From assembly GCA_035280425.1 (NCBI GenBank), contig DATEFW010000021.1, positions 248,001-312,000 of the forward strand: DNA of 64,000 bases, written 5' to 3'. The stretch comes from QHXW01 sp035280425. GTDB taxonomy: Bacteria > Acidobacteriota > Terriglobia > Bryobacterales > Bryobacteraceae. A program made the translations under genes and the position numbers. Below are positions 36,636 through 45,652 of this stretch, piece by piece; position 1 is the first letter of the stretch; each line of letters begins with the position of its first letter. Below the pieces are notes generated by a model that was given only the letters and a program-made list of their open reading frames with translations, made no database searches and had not been told where the DNA came from.

Positions 36636-38174
36636 ATGGGAAAAAATTTGGGACGCGCACGCTTCAAGGAGGCCCGAAGCCGGTGCTGGCGCAGGTTTCT
36701 CCGCAGGTTCTATGATCGTGTGGTTGATCGTACGGCAGATGACGCCCGCCGGGCGGGAGGCCGATTGACCGCATTTCTCATCGCAATTTTGCTCGTTGCA
36801 TCTGAAGCTTTATATCTGTCGCTGCTGCGGCTCAATGCGGTGAACGGCGTGTGGCCGGTGGCGATTTTCCTCACGATCGTGAGTGCAGCGTTTGCCCTGT
36901 ATTTGGCCGCCTATTTGGTTTTGCGGAATCGGGCGGCCGGGTTTGCCGCCCAGGCATTAGCCGTTGGCGGCGCGATTCTTTTTCGCGTGACACTGCTTCC
37001 CGCCGGATTGCCGCCGGATCTGCCTTTCTCCGCCAAGCTGGCTGCCATGAGGGCCGACTGGCGCGGCGAAGATGTGACCTACGAGCGCTTCCTGCTCTTT
37101 GATGACGACATCTGGCGCTATCTGTGGGACGGGCATGTGGCCGCCAGCGGAAGGAACGTTTATGCTTTCGTGCCCGCCGATCCGGCGTTGGATGATTTGG
37201 CTCCGCCTGAAGGGCCCGGACAACCGGATTGGGACTCGATCCGTGAGAACGTCAATTATCCCCATATTCCCACGGTCTATCCACCGGCTGCGCAGATGGT
37301 TTTTCTGGCAGCGCATCGTCTGGCGCCAGGGAGCGTTCTGGCCATGAAGGTTTCGGTCGTTAGCTTCGATCTGCTCGCTTACGCATTCATCATTCTGGCT
37401 CTGGCGGCCCGCGGGCAGCCAGCGGCGCGGAGCATCCTGTATGGCTGGAATCCGCTGGTCATCAAGGTATTCGCTGGAAGCGGCCACATCGACGCCGTTC
37501 TCGTCGCCGCACTGGCCGGAACCTGCTATTTGCTGGCGCGAAAAAAGCCGGGGGCCGCGTCGGTGAGCCTCGGGTTGGCGATAGCGGCCAAAATTTCGCC
37601 GATCGTGCTGCTGCCTTTTTTGGCTCGCCGTGCCGGAGCCTGGCGCGCCGCGCTCGCGCTGGGGACTGCTACCGTCTGCTACCTTCCCTACCTCGGCGGC
37701 GGGACGCATCTGTTTGACGGCTTGCGGGTGTTTTCCAGGGGATGGCAGTTCAATGGGGGGCCTTTCCGGTTCCTGGTGTGGCTGATTGGCCGCTTTGTTT
37801 CATCGCCAGATGCAGTGGCTCGCGTCACGTGCGCGGGGCTGGTGGCTGCGGCTCTTTGGCTGATCTACCGTCGGGATGACGCCCATCCGAATACTTTCCC
37901 GAAGGTTGCTCTGATGGCGCTAGGCGCCGTTTTGATCTTCAGCCCGGTGGTCATGCCCTGGTATGTCACGTGGTTGCTGCCGCTCGGCGTGCTTGCCGAA
38001 GACCGCCTGGCAATTTTTTTCTCGCTGGCGGTGTGCACGGCGTTCCTGGTCATGATCCGCGGCGTGGAGTGGCCGTGGGCCCTGATGGTGGAGTATGGAG
38101 CCCTGGGCGCCTTAGCCTGCTGGGAGATTTTACACCGCCGTTCGCGCGCTCCCGCGCATGCTGCGGTATCCTAA
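36636..38174 (+). CDS. GT87-like polyprenyl-phosphate mannosyltransferase (GT-C fold)
   Basis: A 512-residue membrane protein with about ten to twelve helices. Early in the protein it has the GT-C signature DDDIWRYLWDGHVAASGRNVYAF, whose acidic pair sits in the first extracytoplasmic loop, and then YPHIPTVYPPAAQMVF. Such enzymes use a polyprenyl-phosphate sugar, usually mannose, to glycosylate lipids or polysaccharides on the outer side of the inner membrane. AAGGA five bases before the ATG at 36636 sets the start; a TTG five codons upstream is weaker. The basic first 40 residues are cytoplasmic. Confidence 0.8.
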   Translation: MGKNLGRARFKEARSRCWRRFLRRFYDRVVDRTADDARRAGGRLTAFLIAILLVASEALYLSLLRLNAVNGVWPVAIFLTIVSAAFALYLAAYLVLRNRAAGFAAQALAVGGAILFRVTLLPAGLPPDLPFSAKLAAMRADWRGEDVTYERFLLFDDDIWRYLWDGHVAASGRNVYAFVPADPALDDLAPPEGPGQPDWDSIRENVNYPHIPTVYPPAAQMVFLAAHRLAPGSVLAMKVSVVSFDLLAYAFIILALAARGQPAARSILYGWNPLVIKVFAGSGHIDAVLVAALAGTCYLLARKKPGAASVSLGLAIAAKISPIVLLPFLARRAGAWRAALALGTATVCYLPYLGGGTHLFDGLRVFSRGWQFNGGPFRFLVWLIGRFVSSPDAVARVTCAGLVAAALWLIYRRDDAHPNTFPKVALMALGAVLIFSPVVMPWYVTWLLPLGVLAEDRLAIFFSLAVCTAFLVMIRGVEWPWALMVEYGALGALACWEILHRRSRAPAHAAVS

Positions 38175-38200
38175 GTTTCGGGGGCAGGGAGGAGGCACGC

Positions 38201-38596
38201 ATGCTTCGGCTTTGCTGGGTTGTACTGGTTGCATCTTCAGCCGCCACCCTTGGATGGGCGCAGGGCAGCCGGGCAGTGTCATCCGAATCGGTCGATCAGC
38301 AGATTGATCGCGAAGTAGGACCCGGCGCGTTCGCCGTCACACGAACTGCGAAAGGCAAGATCGCGGCGGTTAACAAAGAGGATCATGACACTATAGTCGT
38401 GTTTGAGGACAGCCAGGGTAAGCGCGGAAAGCTCAAGCTGACTAGCAAGACGCGGTTCAGAGCTGACAAAAAGACCGAATACGCAGGCAAAAAGCATATT
38501 TCCGCGGACGACCTGGAGATCGGTCAGCGTGTAAAAATCACGTTCGTGGCGAGCAGCGGCCAGGTTCTGGAAGTGCGGCTGATCGCAAAGTCCTGA
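38201..38596 (+). CDS. Small secreted OB-like protein
   Basis: A 131-residue protein with a signal peptide (MLRLCWVVLVASSAATLGWAQ) and a compact beta-rich domain: GKIAAVNKEDHDTIVVFED, KLKLTSKTRFRADK, QRVKITFVASSGQVLEVRLI. This resembles the DUF5666-type small barrels found in many soil bacteria; function unknown. GGGAGGAGG just before the ATG at 38201 clearly fixes the start, although the open frame runs on upstream. It precedes the DUF547 gene by 16 bases, so they are probably cotranscribed. Confidence 0.7.
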   Translation: MLRLCWVVLVASSAATLGWAQGSRAVSSESVDQQIDREVGPGAFAVTRTAKGKIAAVNKEDHDTIVVFEDSQGKRGKLKLTSKTRFRADKKTEYAGKKHISADDLEIGQRVKITFVASSGQVLEVRLIAKS

Positions 38597-38612
38597 GGCG
38601 CCGCCGCGCGGA

Positions 38613-39425
38613 GTGCGACCTGTCGCCCAGACCGCCGCGCTGCTTCTGCTGACACTTCATTTAACCCATGGCGCCGAACGGGTGCCGGCGAGCTTTCCTC
38701 GAGACCACTCAAAATGGGATAGTCTGTTGAAAAGTTACGTCAACACCGAGGGTCGAGTCGATTACCAGAATTGGATTAAGACCGGGAAGCAGGAACTGGA
38801 AGCGTATCTTCAATCCCTGGCTGAACCGTGGCCCGTTGACCTGAATCCGCCGGGGGAAAAATCAGCTCTTATTAATTCGTACAACGCCTTCACGGTCTAC
38901 TGGGTGCTAGTGAATTATCCGGTTCAAAGTATTTGGCAGACGGACCATCCGTTCAGCGCAGTGAGGCACCTGATCAATGGCCGGAAGATGTCGCTCGACC
39001 AGATCGAGACACGCCTGCGCGCTCTGGGCGACCCGCGCACTCACGCCGCCTTGGTTTGCGCGGCGCGCAGTTGTCCTCCGCTGAGGCGCGAAGCTTATGT
39101 CGCAGACCGGCTCAGCGACCAATTAGACGATAACGCTCGCACCTGGCTGCGGAACACTGGTCTCAACACCTTCTTTCCGGACCGCCGGCTCGCGCAAGTC
39201 AGCACGATTTTCAAATGGTATGCCGAAGATTTCCGGAGCGGTGGCGGGTCAGTGGAGAAGTTCCTGGCGCAATATGCGCCAGACAGCAAGTCCCGTTTCA
39301 TGCGCCAGACGTCGTTCAAAATCGAGTACAAAACATACAACTGGGGGTTGAACGACACCTCAACATTGGGCAGCGACTATTCACGGATGCGTTTTCTTTG
39401 GGATTGGTTCCGAAACAGAAACTAG
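38613..39425 (+). CDS. Secreted DUF547-domain protein
   Basis: A 270-residue protein with a signal peptide (to THGAE, about 21). The DUF547 core carries NSYNAFTVYWVL and the hallmark HAALVCAARSCPPLRREAY. This fold is related to papain-like/transglutaminase cysteine hydrolases, but the catalytic set is not proven. The start is GTG. A pair of MacB-like permeases follows after 146 bases, which may hint at envelope work in common (inference). Confidence 0.8.
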   Translation: MRPVAQTAALLLLTLHLTHGAERVPASFPRDHSKWDSLLKSYVNTEGRVDYQNWIKTGKQELEAYLQSLAEPWPVDLNPPGEKSALINSYNAFTVYWVLVNYPVQSIWQTDHPFSAVRHLINGRKMSLDQIETRLRALGDPRTHAALVCAARSCPPLRREAYVADRLSDQLDDNARTWLRNTGLNTFFPDRRLAQVSTIFKWYAEDFRSGGGSVEKFLAQYAPDSKSRFMRQTSFKIEYKTYNWGLNDTSTLGSDYSRMRFLWDWFRNRN

Positions 39426-39571
39426 GATCGAAAGCCGCGGCGAGTTTGTGATCTCGGCAGTTAAAGCAAAAGGCGGTTTCACTGCCGCCAGCGCAGTAGT
39501 CACCGCCTACGCCGCAAGCGCGAATCAGCGATAATCTCAGTAATACGGTCTCCGCGTAGCCGAGGGTTGCT

Positions 39572-40828
39572 TTGCGCAAAGAACACGAAAGCATCACGAT
39601 TTGGGTGACGGTCCGCCAGGCATTCGGTGTAGCGATCGAAGCGCTGGACAGCCACAAGTTGCGTTCCTTCCTGACTCTGCTGGGCGTGGTTATCGCCACC
39701 ACGACACTGATAGTGGTCATGTCCATTGTCAACGGCATGAACGTTTATATTGCCGAGCATATTGCCAATCTGGGCACTAACACTTTTGTCGTTCATCAGT
39801 TCCAATGGGCGCAGGGGTTTGATTCATTTCTCAAGGCGCGGCGGCGCAATCAACCCATCCGCGTGGAAGACTACGATTACCTCCGAGACAATCTGCCAGG
39901 GTATCAGGCGATGTCGGCCATATCGCAGCTACAGCCAAGCCCGCGGGCCCGTTACAAGACTAACCTGATCCAGGAGATCAACCTGATGGGGGTGACCCCT
40001 ACTCATGCCGACATCGGCCGTGAAAAAGTGATATCCGGACGGTATCTCAATGACAGCGACTACCAGCACAACGCGCGTGTCTGTTTCATCGGCCAGGATC
40101 TGGCGGAGAAACTGTTTCCCATGGTCGATCCGCTGGACAAAGAAGTTTTGTTAGGCGGTTTGCCATTCCGCGTGATCGGCGTGGCAGATCGAGTCGGAAG
40201 CACGTTCGGCCAGAGCCAGGATAATTTTGCATTCGTTCCACTCACGACGTTTCGGGCGGTGTGGATGGGTCGGCCCGAGCTCTTAGTCTTTATCAAGGCT
40301 CCGGACGGACGGCACATGATCGAGCTCGAGGATGAAGTCCGGGCATTAATGCGCGCGCGACGGCACGTTCCCTACCACGAGGCGGACACATTCGGCATCA
40401 ATGCTTCCGACACGCTGATGAGCGCATGGCAAAACCTGACGGGCACGATCTTTGCCGTAACCATCGGAGTGGTAGCGGTGTTCATGGTGGTGGGCGGGAT
40501 CGTGATCATGAACATCATGCTCGCCAGCGTCACAGAGCGCACGCACGAGATCGGCATCCGTAAATCGGTCGGAGCGCGGCACCGTGACATCCTGTGGCAG
40601 TTCGTCATAGAAGCCGGCATTATGGCCAGTATCGGCGGTATTGCCGGTGTGCTGGTGGCTGTCGCCATAGCGAAATTGGTGAACGTGTATTTCACCGCCG
40701 AGGTTCCTGTGAGCGCTGTGCTCGTCGGCATCGGGCTTTCCGCCGCAGTGGGATTGGTGTTCGGCACCTATCCGGCGAGTAAAGCGGCACGGCTCGATCC
40801 TATTGAAGCGCTGAGAATGGAGAATTGA
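39572..40828 (+). CDS. MacB-like ABC transporter permease (first of pair)
   Basis: A 418-residue membrane protein. Its MacB_PCD periplasmic domain follows a first helix near 30 (KLRSFLTLLGVVIATTTLIVVMSI), and three helices follow near 290-410 (GVVAVFMVVGGIVIMNIMLASVTERTHEIGIRKSVGAR, then GIAGVLVAVAIAKL, and the end SKAARLDPIEALRME). This is the layout of MacB/FtsX permeases that work as periplasmic levers rather than channels. TTG start at 39572 with GAGG upstream. The next permease gene begins one base after its stop. Confidence 0.88.
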   Translation: MRKEHESITIWVTVRQAFGVAIEALDSHKLRSFLTLLGVVIATTTLIVVMSIVNGMNVYIAEHIANLGTNTFVVHQFQWAQGFDSFLKARRRNQPIRVEDYDYLRDNLPGYQAMSAISQLQPSPRARYKTNLIQEINLMGVTPTHADIGREKVISGRYLNDSDYQHNARVCFIGQDLAEKLFPMVDPLDKEVLLGGLPFRVIGVADRVGSTFGQSQDNFAFVPLTTFRAVWMGRPELLVFIKAPDGRHMIELEDEVRALMRARRHVPYHEADTFGINASDTLMSAWQNLTGTIFAVTIGVVAVFMVVGGIVIMNIMLASVTERTHEIGIRKSVGARHRDILWQFVIEAGIMASIGGIAGVLVAVAIAKLVNVYFTAEVPVSAVLVGIGLSAAVGLVFGTYPASKAARLDPIEALRMEN

Positions 40829-40829
40829 C

Positions 40830-42113
40830 GTGGACCTCGGAACTCCCCGGATTGTGAATGCCTACCGTCACAGCGTGCGCGAGAATCTGGCGCTGGCTCT
40901 CGATACGCTCCGCACTCACAAGTTCCGGTCGTTTCTCACAGTGCTCGGAGTGCTGATCGGCACCACCACCGTGATTGCCGTAACTTCGATTATTGCAGGA
41001 TTGGACAAGCAACTAGTGGACGTGGCCCAGCAGTTCGGTACGCGGACATTGTGGGTTTACAAGCTGCAACTCGGCAGCCCGCACCGATTGACGGCCGAAG
41101 AGCGCTTGCGTAAGCCCCTCAGCTACGAAGACGCCATGGCCATCCAGGAGCAGTGCCCTTCAGTGGAAACGGTCTCTGTAGAATTATTTCGGCAGATGAC
41201 CGACTTCGGCCTGCCTCCGGTCACTGCGCGTTACAAGGGCCAGGACATGCTCGATGCGCTGTTTGTCGGCGTCACGGCGGAAATGCTGCAACTCATCAAC
41301 GCCACCCTGGCTGAGGGCCGCTTCTTCACAGAGGCCGACAACCTGCACCGCCGCGACGTGGCGGTGATCGGCTACGGAGTTCGCAAGAGGTTCTTCGAGA
41401 ACGCCGACGCTTTGGGCAAAACGATTGTAGTTGACGGCCACAGCGTCGAGGTCATAGGCACTCTGACCAAGTTCAAATCGTTTCTGGGCGATGATCAGAA
41501 CGACAAAGCCATTTGGGTCCCCTACAACACGTATAAAAAGCTTTACCCCGAGGCCAGGGACAATTTTATCGACGTGCTGGTTCTGCCGGGACGGATGGAG
41601 CAGGCTAAGGGCGAAGTGACGGAACTACTGCGCCGTCGCCGGCACGTGAAGCCAACAGAACCCGATAACTTCGGTATCGCCAGCGCCGATTCGGTCATCA
41701 CCCAGTTCCGGCAGGTCATTAGCACCGTGGCCCTGGTCATGACTGTAATCTCGTCCATCGGGTTGCTGGTGGGCGGTATCGGAGTGATGAACATTATGCT
41801 GGTATCGGTCACTGAACGAACCCGCGAAATCGGGGTGCGCAAGGCAATCGGCGCACGGCGGAGCGACATCACGTGGCAGTTTCTTCTGGAGGCCATGACG
41901 TTAACGGCATCCGGCGGGATCATCGGTATCGTGGTCGGCTGGCTGCTCAGCGCGGCGATTCGAACGTTCGTGCCCAGCCTGCCTTCTACGGTCCCGTTAT
42001 GGTCGGTGGTGGCCGGGTTTGTCGTCGCCACCAGCGTCGGCCTGTTCTTCGGAATCTGGCCGGCGCTGAAAGCAGCGCGCCTCGATCCGATTGCAGCCCT
42101 GCGCTACGAGTAA
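40830..42113 (+). CDS. MacB-like ABC transporter permease (second of pair)
   Basis: A 427-residue relative of the gene before it: first helix KFRSFLTVLGVLIGTTTVIAVTSI near 31, a MacB_PCD domain, and the helices SIGLLVGGIGVMNIMLVSVTERTREIGVRKAIGARR onward. The two probably form a heterodimer. An ATPase subunit is not in the window, so either a distant one is shared or the pair is orphan. GTG start. Confidence 0.88.
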   Translation: MDLGTPRIVNAYRHSVRENLALALDTLRTHKFRSFLTVLGVLIGTTTVIAVTSIIAGLDKQLVDVAQQFGTRTLWVYKLQLGSPHRLTAEERLRKPLSYEDAMAIQEQCPSVETVSVELFRQMTDFGLPPVTARYKGQDMLDALFVGVTAEMLQLINATLAEGRFFTEADNLHRRDVAVIGYGVRKRFFENADALGKTIVVDGHSVEVIGTLTKFKSFLGDDQNDKAIWVPYNTYKKLYPEARDNFIDVLVLPGRMEQAKGEVTELLRRRRHVKPTEPDNFGIASADSVITQFRQVISTVALVMTVISSIGLLVGGIGVMNIMLVSVTERTREIGVRKAIGARRSDITWQFLLEAMTLTASGGIIGIVVGWLLSAAIRTFVPSLPSTVPLWSVVAGFVVATSVGLFFGIWPALKAARLDPIAALRYE

Positions 42114-42225
42114 TTCATGGTCCGGGGGCCACAGCCGACAAGCGATAACGTTTTAATTCGAGTTCGGCCGTGGTCCTTCCAAGAGAGCAGTGCGAAATTC
42201 CTAATTGATGATTTCAAAGAAAAAA

Positions 42226-42245
42226 GTTAGCTAAAGTTAACTAAC
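42226..42245. promoter_or_regulatory. Imperfect 20-bp palindrome before the dlt-like operon
   Basis: GTTAGcTAAagTTAaCTAAC reads the same on both strands apart from one mismatched position per arm. It lies 67 bases before the adenylation gene in an AT-rich stretch that contrasts with the GC-rich surroundings. Its size and symmetry suit a dimeric repressor operator; no regulator gene is adjacent. Confidence 0.4.
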
Positions 42246-42311
42246 CCCGCCAACTATTTGGAATCTAGCCCGTTCTTCGGCTCTCTGATAGATTTGGGGT
42301 GCTAGACTCGC

Positions 42312-43838
42312 ATGAACTTTAACCTGGCACATCCCTTCTATAAGCAGGTATGTGTCCGACCTGACAGCACTGCACTGTATGTTGCTGATGTCCCGTACTC
42401 TTATTGCGAACTAGCTGGTTTGGCAGCACGCGCTGCTTCGGCACTCGGCCTTGCCAAGAAGGTGGGCGTTCTCGCTTCGCGCAGTTTGGGCGCTTATGTT
42501 GGAACGCTTGGCGCCTGCTGGTGTGGCGCCGCTTATATCCCTTTGAACCCGAAGCTGCCGGATGAAAGGCTCGCCCGGATCTTACAAATCATCGCCCTCG
42601 ATGCCCTCATCGTCGATGAAGCTGGCCTCAGTCGCCTGACGACCGATCTAAGGGCAATCGCACCGCGGCACATTCTCGACCTGTCTGGCTCCCTGAAGTC
42701 TCTTCCGGCCGACAGTATGCCTACCCCGGCGCACTGCGAGGCGGACAACCTTGCGTACATTCTATTCACCTCCGGAACCACTGGCGTGCCGAAGGGTGTC
42801 ATGATTACACTCGGCAGCGTGGCCCAGTTCCTCCGAGCCATGCGCCCCCGCTTCTGCCCTGTCCCGTCCGACCGTGTCTCGCAGACATCTGACCTCAGCT
42901 TCGACGTCAGCGTCTTCGAGATGTTTGGCGCGTGGGGCGCCGGAGCCTCCGTCCACGTCGTTCCAGCTAACCAATTGATGGCTCCAGCACGCTTCATTGC
43001 CGATCAGAGGCTGACAGTCTGGTCATCTGTTCCGTCTGTTGCCACATTTATGCGGCGTATGAAGATGCTCAAACCGGGCGCGTTTCCTTATCTCCGCTAC
43101 AGTGTCTTTGCCGGCGAGGCCCTGTCGTATTCTCTTGCGGAAGCGTGGCAGACCGCCGCTCCTTCGAGCGTAGTCGAGAATCTCTATGGCCCAACCGAAG
43201 CGACCGTTTACTGCCTCGGCGCGACCGTCGGGCCCGATTTCCCTCCCACCCCCGGTCGCAATACGGTACCAAGCGGCCGGCCATTGCCGGGTATAGAAGC
43301 GGCCATCCTCGACGAGTCGCTCGCCTTCCTTCCACCAGGCTCCGCAGGGCAACTCGCCGTCTCCGGTGGCCAGCTTGCCAAAGGCTACTACGGCGAGCCC
43401 GATCTCACCAATCGATGCTTTTCTAACATCGGCGGCAAGACCTGGTATCTCACTGGCGACCTCGCGTGCCAGGATGAACGCGGCGTCTTCCATCATCTCG
43501 GTCGAATTGACCACCAGGTGAAGATCCTGGGCCAGCGCGTCGAACTAGAGGAAGTTGAAGCCTGCCTGCGCGCCATCTCTGCCTCAGACAATGTGGCCGC
43601 GATTGCCTGGCCGATCCAGGACGGTGTCGCCGCCGGCATCGTAGCTTTCACAAGCGGAGCAGCCGTCCCGCCCGAACAACTTCGCGAGGCGCTGTGCCGC
43701 GTTGTACCTCCTTACATGGTGCCCCGACGCATCATCGAACTCGATTCTCTGCCGCTCGGTTCCAGCGGCAAAATCGATCGACGTGCACTCGCAGGTTACC
43801 TGGATGATTCCGACACTGGAAGAGGAAACTTGGCATGA
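42312..43838 (+). CDS. Stand-alone amino-acid-type adenylation enzyme (DltA-like)
   Basis: A 508-residue AMP-forming ligase of the NRPS adenylation group. It shows core A3 LFTSGTTGVPKG (151-162), A4 SFDVSVFEMF (196-205), A5 NLYGPTEATVY (290-300), the A7 TGD, A8 GRIDHQVKILGQRVELEE and the A10 catalytic lysine in SGKIDRRAL (Lys487). The aspartate of FDVS is the residue that normally grips the substrate's alpha-amino group, so an amino acid is the likely cargo. It has no condensation domain. It overlaps the membrane acyltransferase gene by four bases and shares an operon with a free carrier protein, as DltA does with DltB and DltC. Confidence 0.88.
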   Translation: MNFNLAHPFYKQVCVRPDSTALYVADVPYSYCELAGLAARAASALGLAKKVGVLASRSLGAYVGTLGACWCGAAYIPLNPKLPDERLARILQIIALDALIVDEAGLSRLTTDLRAIAPRHILDLSGSLKSLPADSMPTPAHCEADNLAYILFTSGTTGVPKGVMITLGSVAQFLRAMRPRFCPVPSDRVSQTSDLSFDVSVFEMFGAWGAGASVHVVPANQLMAPARFIADQRLTVWSSVPSVATFMRRMKMLKPGAFPYLRYSVFAGEALSYSLAEAWQTAAPSSVVENLYGPTEATVYCLGATVGPDFPPTPGRNTVPSGRPLPGIEAAILDESLAFLPPGSAGQLAVSGGQLAKGYYGEPDLTNRCFSNIGGKTWYLTGDLACQDERGVFHHLGRIDHQVKILGQRVELEEVEACLRAISASDNVAAIAWPIQDGVAAGIVAFTSGAAVPPEQLREALCRVVPPYMVPRRIIELDSLPLGSSGKIDRRALAGYLDDSDTGRGNLA

Positions 43839-45259
43839 GGGTCAGGCTGATCCCTGACCTGGAAAATTCTCCCCTATTAGTGGCGCGCTGCAAGCGCCCA
43901 GCCGGCCAGTGGGTGCTGCTAGCGCTCTTCGGGCTTTTGTTGGCTTTACTCAACAGCCAGTGGCTGGCCATCGCAGCATTTCTCGCCCTTACCACGGCCT
44001 TCCCCGGTTACCGGCGGCAGGTTGTCAGCGCTGCCGGCGTAGCTATCGCCCTCGTGCTACCGAACTGGCTCGACCTTCCGTTCCTCGAGCGCATCGTCGC
44101 CCAGGAAGGGCTGACACATCTGTCGCAGTTCGTTGTTCGTCTCGTCGTCGCAGCGGTCCTTGTTCTGCTGACCGGGATCGCAACCTTAGCTTTTCACTTC
44201 CCCAAGAATCCAGTCTCACGTCGTCCTGTGCTCACCGCCGTTCTGTGCTTCTTCGCGTTCGTCGTGGCAGTGTCGACGGCGCCGCTCACCGGCTGGAGCC
44301 GTGTGGCCGCCTGGATAGTGGTGCTGGCAATCGCCCGGATGCTCTGGTTCTTTTGCTACACCTTGGCCGACCGCGATGCCCGCAACCGCGACTCCGTGTC
44401 CCTTAATGCCGGGCTCTGGCGACCATCCTGGATGGCGGGTACCGGTTCCGGCACTCCCTTTGCCAAGGGCTCCGCCTACTTGCGCAAGATCGAGGTGCAT
44501 GGCGACGAGGAACTCGCTATTACGCAACTCAAAGGTCTGAAGCTGCTGCTCTGGGCCCTGATCCTGAAGATGTGTCAAGTCTGGCTCCAGTACCTCGTCT
44601 ATCGGAGGCTGGGGGTTCCAGAGTTTGAAGCAGCCTTCGACCGCAGTGTCATGAACCATCCTTTTGCCTGGTATTGGAACTGTCTGAGCCTGGTCGCCGC
44701 CTTCCTGATGAGCTTGCTGCAAATGAGTGTCTGGGGCCATCAGATAATTGCCTGTGCGCGTATGGCCGGTTTCCGTGCGCTGCGCAATACGTACCGCCCG
44801 CTTGAGTCCCGCACAGTGGCCGAGTTCTGGAATCGCTTCTATTTCTATTTCAAGGAATTAATGGTGGACATGTTTTTTTATCCCACCTTCTTGCGCTACT
44901 TCAGGAACTACCCCCGGGTGCGGATGGTCACCGCCACCATGGCAGCCGCATGCGCTGGTAACGCCATATTTCATTTTCTTCGTGACATCTCTTTCGTTGC
45001 CGAAATGGGCTGGCGGCGCGCGATAGCAGGATTCCAAACGTATCTCTTTTACACTTTTATCCTTGGCGTTGGCATCGCCATATCGCAATTGCGCGCCAAA
45101 CGGAAAGACGATCCATCCCACTCCTGGTTCCGTCGCCGCCTCGTGCCCGTCCTCGGCGTGGCGGGATTCTACTGTTTCATACACATTTTTGACGATACCA
45201 GCAGGACCTATGGTCTGCTCGAACACTTCGTCTTCGTAGGACGATTGTTCGGGCTCTGA
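43835..45259 (+). CDS. MBOAT-like membrane acyltransferase (DltB-like)
   Basis: A 474-residue membrane protein with about ten helices. The block FWNRFYFYFKELMVDMFFYPTFLRYFRN at 331-357 resembles the re-entrant signature of MBOAT enzymes. The putative catalytic His380 follows in AGNAIFHFLRD, and a second conserved-looking His450 is in FYCFIHIFDD. MBOATs of this sort take an acyl group from a cytoplasmic carrier and move it to a substrate on the outer side. Overlap with the adenylation gene (ATGA) and the following carrier gene support this. The N-terminal 130 residues are more divergent. Substrate unknown; family call by eye. Confidence 0.75.
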   Translation: MRVRLIPDLENSPLLVARCKRPAGQWVLLALFGLLLALLNSQWLAIAAFLALTTAFPGYRRQVVSAAGVAIALVLPNWLDLPFLERIVAQEGLTHLSQFVVRLVVAAVLVLLTGIATLAFHFPKNPVSRRPVLTAVLCFFAFVVAVSTAPLTGWSRVAAWIVVLAIARMLWFFCYTLADRDARNRDSVSLNAGLWRPSWMAGTGSGTPFAKGSAYLRKIEVHGDEELAITQLKGLKLLLWALILKMCQVWLQYLVYRRLGVPEFEAAFDRSVMNHPFAWYWNCLSLVAAFLMSLLQMSVWGHQIIACARMAGFRALRNTYRPLESRTVAEFWNRFYFYFKELMVDMFFYPTFLRYFRNYPRVRMVTATMAAACAGNAIFHFLRDISFVAEMGWRRAIAGFQTYLFYTFILGVGIAISQLRAKRKDDPSHSWFRRRLVPVLGVAGFYCFIHIFDDTSRTYGLLEHFVFVGRLFGL

Positions 45260-45272
45260 GAAAGAAGATCAC

Positions 45273-45521
45273 ATGGATGATACACATCAAGTCATTCGCA
45301 GTTTATTGCAGCAACTCCTCCAAAGGAACAACGACACTCGGGGTTTCACTGACACCGATTCCCTGATTCACAGCGGGCGCTTTCAATCCTTGGATGTGTT
45401 GGAGATCGTGGTCTTCCTTGAAAAGCGTTTTGGGGTCGATTTCTCAGACGGGTTCGACCAATCGCGTCTCGATTCGGTGGAAGAAATTATGAACTTTCTG
45501 AAAGCGCCGTTGGATAAGTAA
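45273..45521 (+). CDS. Free-standing acyl/peptidyl carrier protein (DltC-like)
   Basis: An 82-residue four-helix carrier. The attachment serine for phosphopantetheine is Ser39 in GRFQSLDVLEIV; the usual Asp before it is Gln, as can occur in DltC-like carriers. ALKRFGVDF-type sequence (EKRFGVDFSDGF) and SVEEIMNFL complete the family pattern. It starts 13 bases after the membrane acyltransferase stop, and its role would be to carry the group loaded by the adenylation enzyme to that protein. Confidence 0.85.
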   Translation: MDDTHQVIRSLLQQLLQRNNDTRGFTDTDSLIHSGRFQSLDVLEIVVFLEKRFGVDFSDGFDQSRLDSVEEIMNFLKAPLDK

Positions 45522-45652
45522 GGGTTCCCCGACACCGTCCTTGCTGTTCTACACAATGCCCGGCTTCACCACGGGTTCATTCGGTCGTTCTTTGCCTGGT
45601 GAATGAGGCGATAGAGAAAACAAAGTGTGACAGCGGCGTCGCACGGATCGGA

